Part shown: positions 33,240 to 34,797 of the stretch, piece by piece | How the letters are laid out: every line of letters starts with the position of its first letter | How positions within the stretch are numbered: position 1 is the stretch's first letter | DNA from: JBOGXB01 sp050694215 | Lineage (GTDB): Bacteria; Actinomycetota; CADDZG01; WHSQ01 | NCBI GenBank assembly: GCA_050694215.1 | Contig: JBOGXB010000014.1 | Span: 1-34,797 of the forward strand | Reading direction: 5' to 3' | Length of the DNA: 34,797 nucleotides | The notes under the pieces: model-generated | Database searches by the model: none | What the model was told of the DNA's origin: nothing | What the model saw: the letters and a program-made list of their open reading frames with translations, nothing else | Program-made: the position numbers and the translations under genes

Positions 33240-34126
33240 GTCAGCCGTTTCGGTCCGGGTTCGTCGCCGTTGTTGGCAGGCCGAACGTCGGTAAGTCGAC
33301 GCTCGTGAACGCCCTCGTCGGGAGCAAGGTCGCAATCACCTCGGACAAGCCACAGACGACACGGAGCGCGGTGCGCGGGATCCTCAATCTCCCTTCGGAG
33401 CAGGTGGTGTTCGTCGATACCCCCGGCTACCACAAACCACGCACCTTGTTGGGCAAGCGGCTCAACGAGATCGTGCGCGCGGCGTGGTCGGACGTCGAGA
33501 TCGCCCTCCTGGTGCTGGACGGCAAGGCGGGAGTCGGAAGGGGAGACAAGAGGATCGCCGAGGACCTGATGCCGCAGCAGGCTCCCGTCATCTGTGCGGT
33601 GAACAAGGTCGACGTCCTCAAGCCCAGCCGCATCGCAGCTTCGCTCGCGGCCGCATCCGCCCTTGGCGATTTCGAGGAGTTCGTGCCCATCTCCGCGAAG
33701 ACCGGCTCGGGGGTCGACCTCCTCAGGGAGCTGGTAGTGAAGCGGATGACGGAGGGTCCCATGTACTATCCGCCCGGCACCCACACCGATCAGCCCCCGG
33801 CAGTATTCGTCGCCGAGCTCGTGAGGGAGAAGCTCCTCGTGCGGATGCGAGAGGAGCTGCCTCATTCCGTAGCGGTTGTAACCGAGGACTACGAGGAACG
33901 AGAAGATGGGCTCCTCGAGATCCGAGCCACGGTTTTCGTCGAGCGCGAGTCGCAGAAGGGAATCGTGATCGGCAAGGGCGGCGAGAACTTGAAGGTGGTC
34001 GGCACCGAGGCCCGCGAGGAGATCGAGGTTCTGTTTGGGCGAAAGGTCTTCCTGGAGGTGCGTGTAAAGGTCGAGAAGGATTGGCAGAGAAGGGCGCATG
34101 CTCTCGAGAGGTTGGGGTTCGCGTAG
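33236..34126 (+). CDS. era: GTPase Era
   Basis: Era binds the 3' end of 16S rRNA and helps 30S maturation. TTG 33236 overlaps the preceding TGA and gives 296 residues, the usual length; the longer frame upstream is a shadow of the CorC-like gene. G1 is GRPNVGKST (14-22), the effector region includes KPQTTR, G3 is DTPGYH, G4 is NKVD and G5 is ISAKTG. The C-terminal KH domain carries GIVIGKGGENLKVVG. YbeY and Era lie together here and both act in 16S maturation. The stop TAG shares one base with the next start. Confidence 0.97.
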   Translation: MSQPFRSGFVAVVGRPNVGKSTLVNALVGSKVAITSDKPQTTRSAVRGILNLPSEQVVFVDTPGYHKPRTLLGKRLNEIVRAAWSDVEIALLVLDGKAGVGRGDKRIAEDLMPQQAPVICAVNKVDVLKPSRIAASLAAASALGDFEEFVPISAKTGSGVDLLRELVVKRMTEGPMYYPPGTHTDQPPAVFVAELVREKLLVRMREELPHSVAVVTEDYEEREDGLLEIRATVFVERESQKGIVIGKGGENLKVVGTEAREEIEVLFGRKVFLEVRVKVEKDWQRRAHALERLGFA

Positions 34127-34797
34127 TGCCCGTGTACGAGGTAAGGAACCTACGGAAGGTCTACCGGTCGCCTCGGGTTGTTGCGAACGACGGCATTACG
34201 TTCACGATGTCCTCGGGCGAGGCCTTCGGGTTGCTTGGGCCCAACGGCGCGGGCAAGACCACGCTGGTGCGCCAGCTCGTGGGCTTGCTAACCCCTACCT
34301 CCGGCGAGATCCGTTTGCTCGGCGAACCTCTCGGTTCAGGTCGCAAAGTGGAGGGACGCGTCGGAAGGCTCGTGGCCTATCTGCCGCAGGGCCCGCTCGG
34401 GTTGGACGAGCTCAAGGTGAGCGAGGCGCTCAGATGGACTGCGATGCTGCGCGGTCTCGGTGCCAAGGCGGCCACTGCGGACGCGACGGAGCTCATCGAC
34501 GCGCTCGAACTGGACGTCGTCGTGGACCGACAGGTGCGCAAGCTGTCGGGAGGACAGCGCCGCCTCGTTCAGATCGGGATGACGCTTGTCGGACGCTTGC
34601 CGGTGCTGATCCTCGATGAGCCCACCGCGGACGTTGACCCGTCGCTGCGCCGCCGGATCTGGGAGCTGCTATCGGATCGGGTCAGGACCGGCGCAGCGGT
34701 GCTGCTTGTAACACACGACGTCGCCGAGGCCGAACACGTCCTTGATCACGTTGCGATCCTCGATCGTGGGCGCGTCGCCGCGTCCGGCACACCTGCC
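34126..34797 (+). CDS. ABC transporter ATP-binding protein, 3' end outside window
   Basis: The gene starts at GTG 34126, which shares its G with the era TAG, and runs off the window after 224 codons without a stop. It is a complete-looking nucleotide-binding domain: Walker A GPNGAGKTT (38-46), Q loop (AYLPQG), signature LSGGQ, Walker B VLILDEPTAD, and H loop (LVTHDVAEAE). The layout resembles the CcmA/DrrA-type ATPases of export systems. The substrate and partner permease cannot be told from this fragment. In many actinobacteria recO follows era, so the location is an unusual insertion or rearrangement. Confidence 0.93.
   Translation, partial: MPVYEVRNLRKVYRSPRVVANDGITFTMSSGEAFGLLGPNGAGKTTLVRQLVGLLTPTSGEIRLLGEPLGSGRKVEGRVGRLVAYLPQGPLGLDELKVSEALRWTAMLRGLGAKAATADATELIDALELDVVVDRQVRKLSGGQRRLVQIGMTLVGRLPVLILDEPTADVDPSLRRRIWELLSDRVRTGAAVLLVTHDVAEAEHVLDHVAILDRGRVAASGTPA

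Noticed and set aside
1..34797. tRNA, rRNA, CRISPR arrays, insertion sequences, phage or plasmid genes
   Set aside because: No cloverleaf, conserved rRNA segment, spaced repeats, transposase or integrase motifs were recognised by reading; a small RNA cannot be excluded.

Overview
The window reads as a chromosomal segment of a high-GC bacterium, most likely an uncultured, deep-branching member of the Actinomycetota. Reasons seen in the sequence: strongly GC-biased codon use with many GTG/TTG starts; the gene order leuS, comEA, comEC, holA, rpsT, lepA, hemW, hrcA, dnaJ, rsmE, mtaB, HIT, phoH, ybeY, corC-like, era; an Eis-type acetyltransferase; a CPWA thioredoxin-fold protein of the kind linked to mycothiol; and single-membrane-style lipoproteins. 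Species cannot be named from the sequence alone.

Layout. (1) 1-9,943 is an accessory, mostly surface-related stretch. It holds two poorly conserved or decayed minus-strand reading frames (1-753 and 2395-2871), a coiled-coil protein of unknown function, a small lipoprotein, a 1011-residue secreted M14 metallocarboxypeptidase-like protein, an orphan OpuC/OsmF-type substrate-binding lipoprotein, a histidine kinase divergent from a single-domain response regulator, and another lipoprotein. (2) 9,978-22,045 carries leuS, then a minus-strand mscL-eis pair, the competence genes comEA and comEC, a 66-residue protein coupled to holA, rpsT on the minus strand, and the tightly coupled lepA-hemW-TIGR00725 group, ending with a DsbA-like protein. 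(3) 22,042-25,713 is a minus-strand three-gene operon: an ECF sigma factor, its very large membrane anti-sigma factor and a membrane-anchored M15 D,D-peptidase. It has a candidate autoregulatory ECF promoter. (4) 25,854-34,797 starts with a CIRCE operator and runs as one plus-strand train: hrcA, dnaJ, rsmE, mtaB, HIT, phoH, ybeY, a CNNM/CorC-like protein, era and the start of an ABC transporter ATPase gene. Many junctions overlap by 1-4 nt.

How it works together. The housekeeping train concerns translation, ribosome maturation, tRNA modification and heat-shock control. The accessory genes concern the cell envelope: osmotic release (MscL), wall peptide trimming (M15, M14), envelope stress sensing (sigma/anti-sigma, CHASE3 kinase) and DNA uptake (ComEA/ComEC). 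I see no CRISPR array, rRNA, tRNA, insertion sequence or phage gene. I did not find a clear new defence or biosynthetic system. The most unusual items are the sigma/anti-sigma/M15 module with its promoter, a perfect 9-bp inverted repeat between mscL and comEA, MscL with a zinc-ribbon tail, ComEC without the usual metallo-beta-lactamase domain, and the mosaic C-terminus of the M14 protein.
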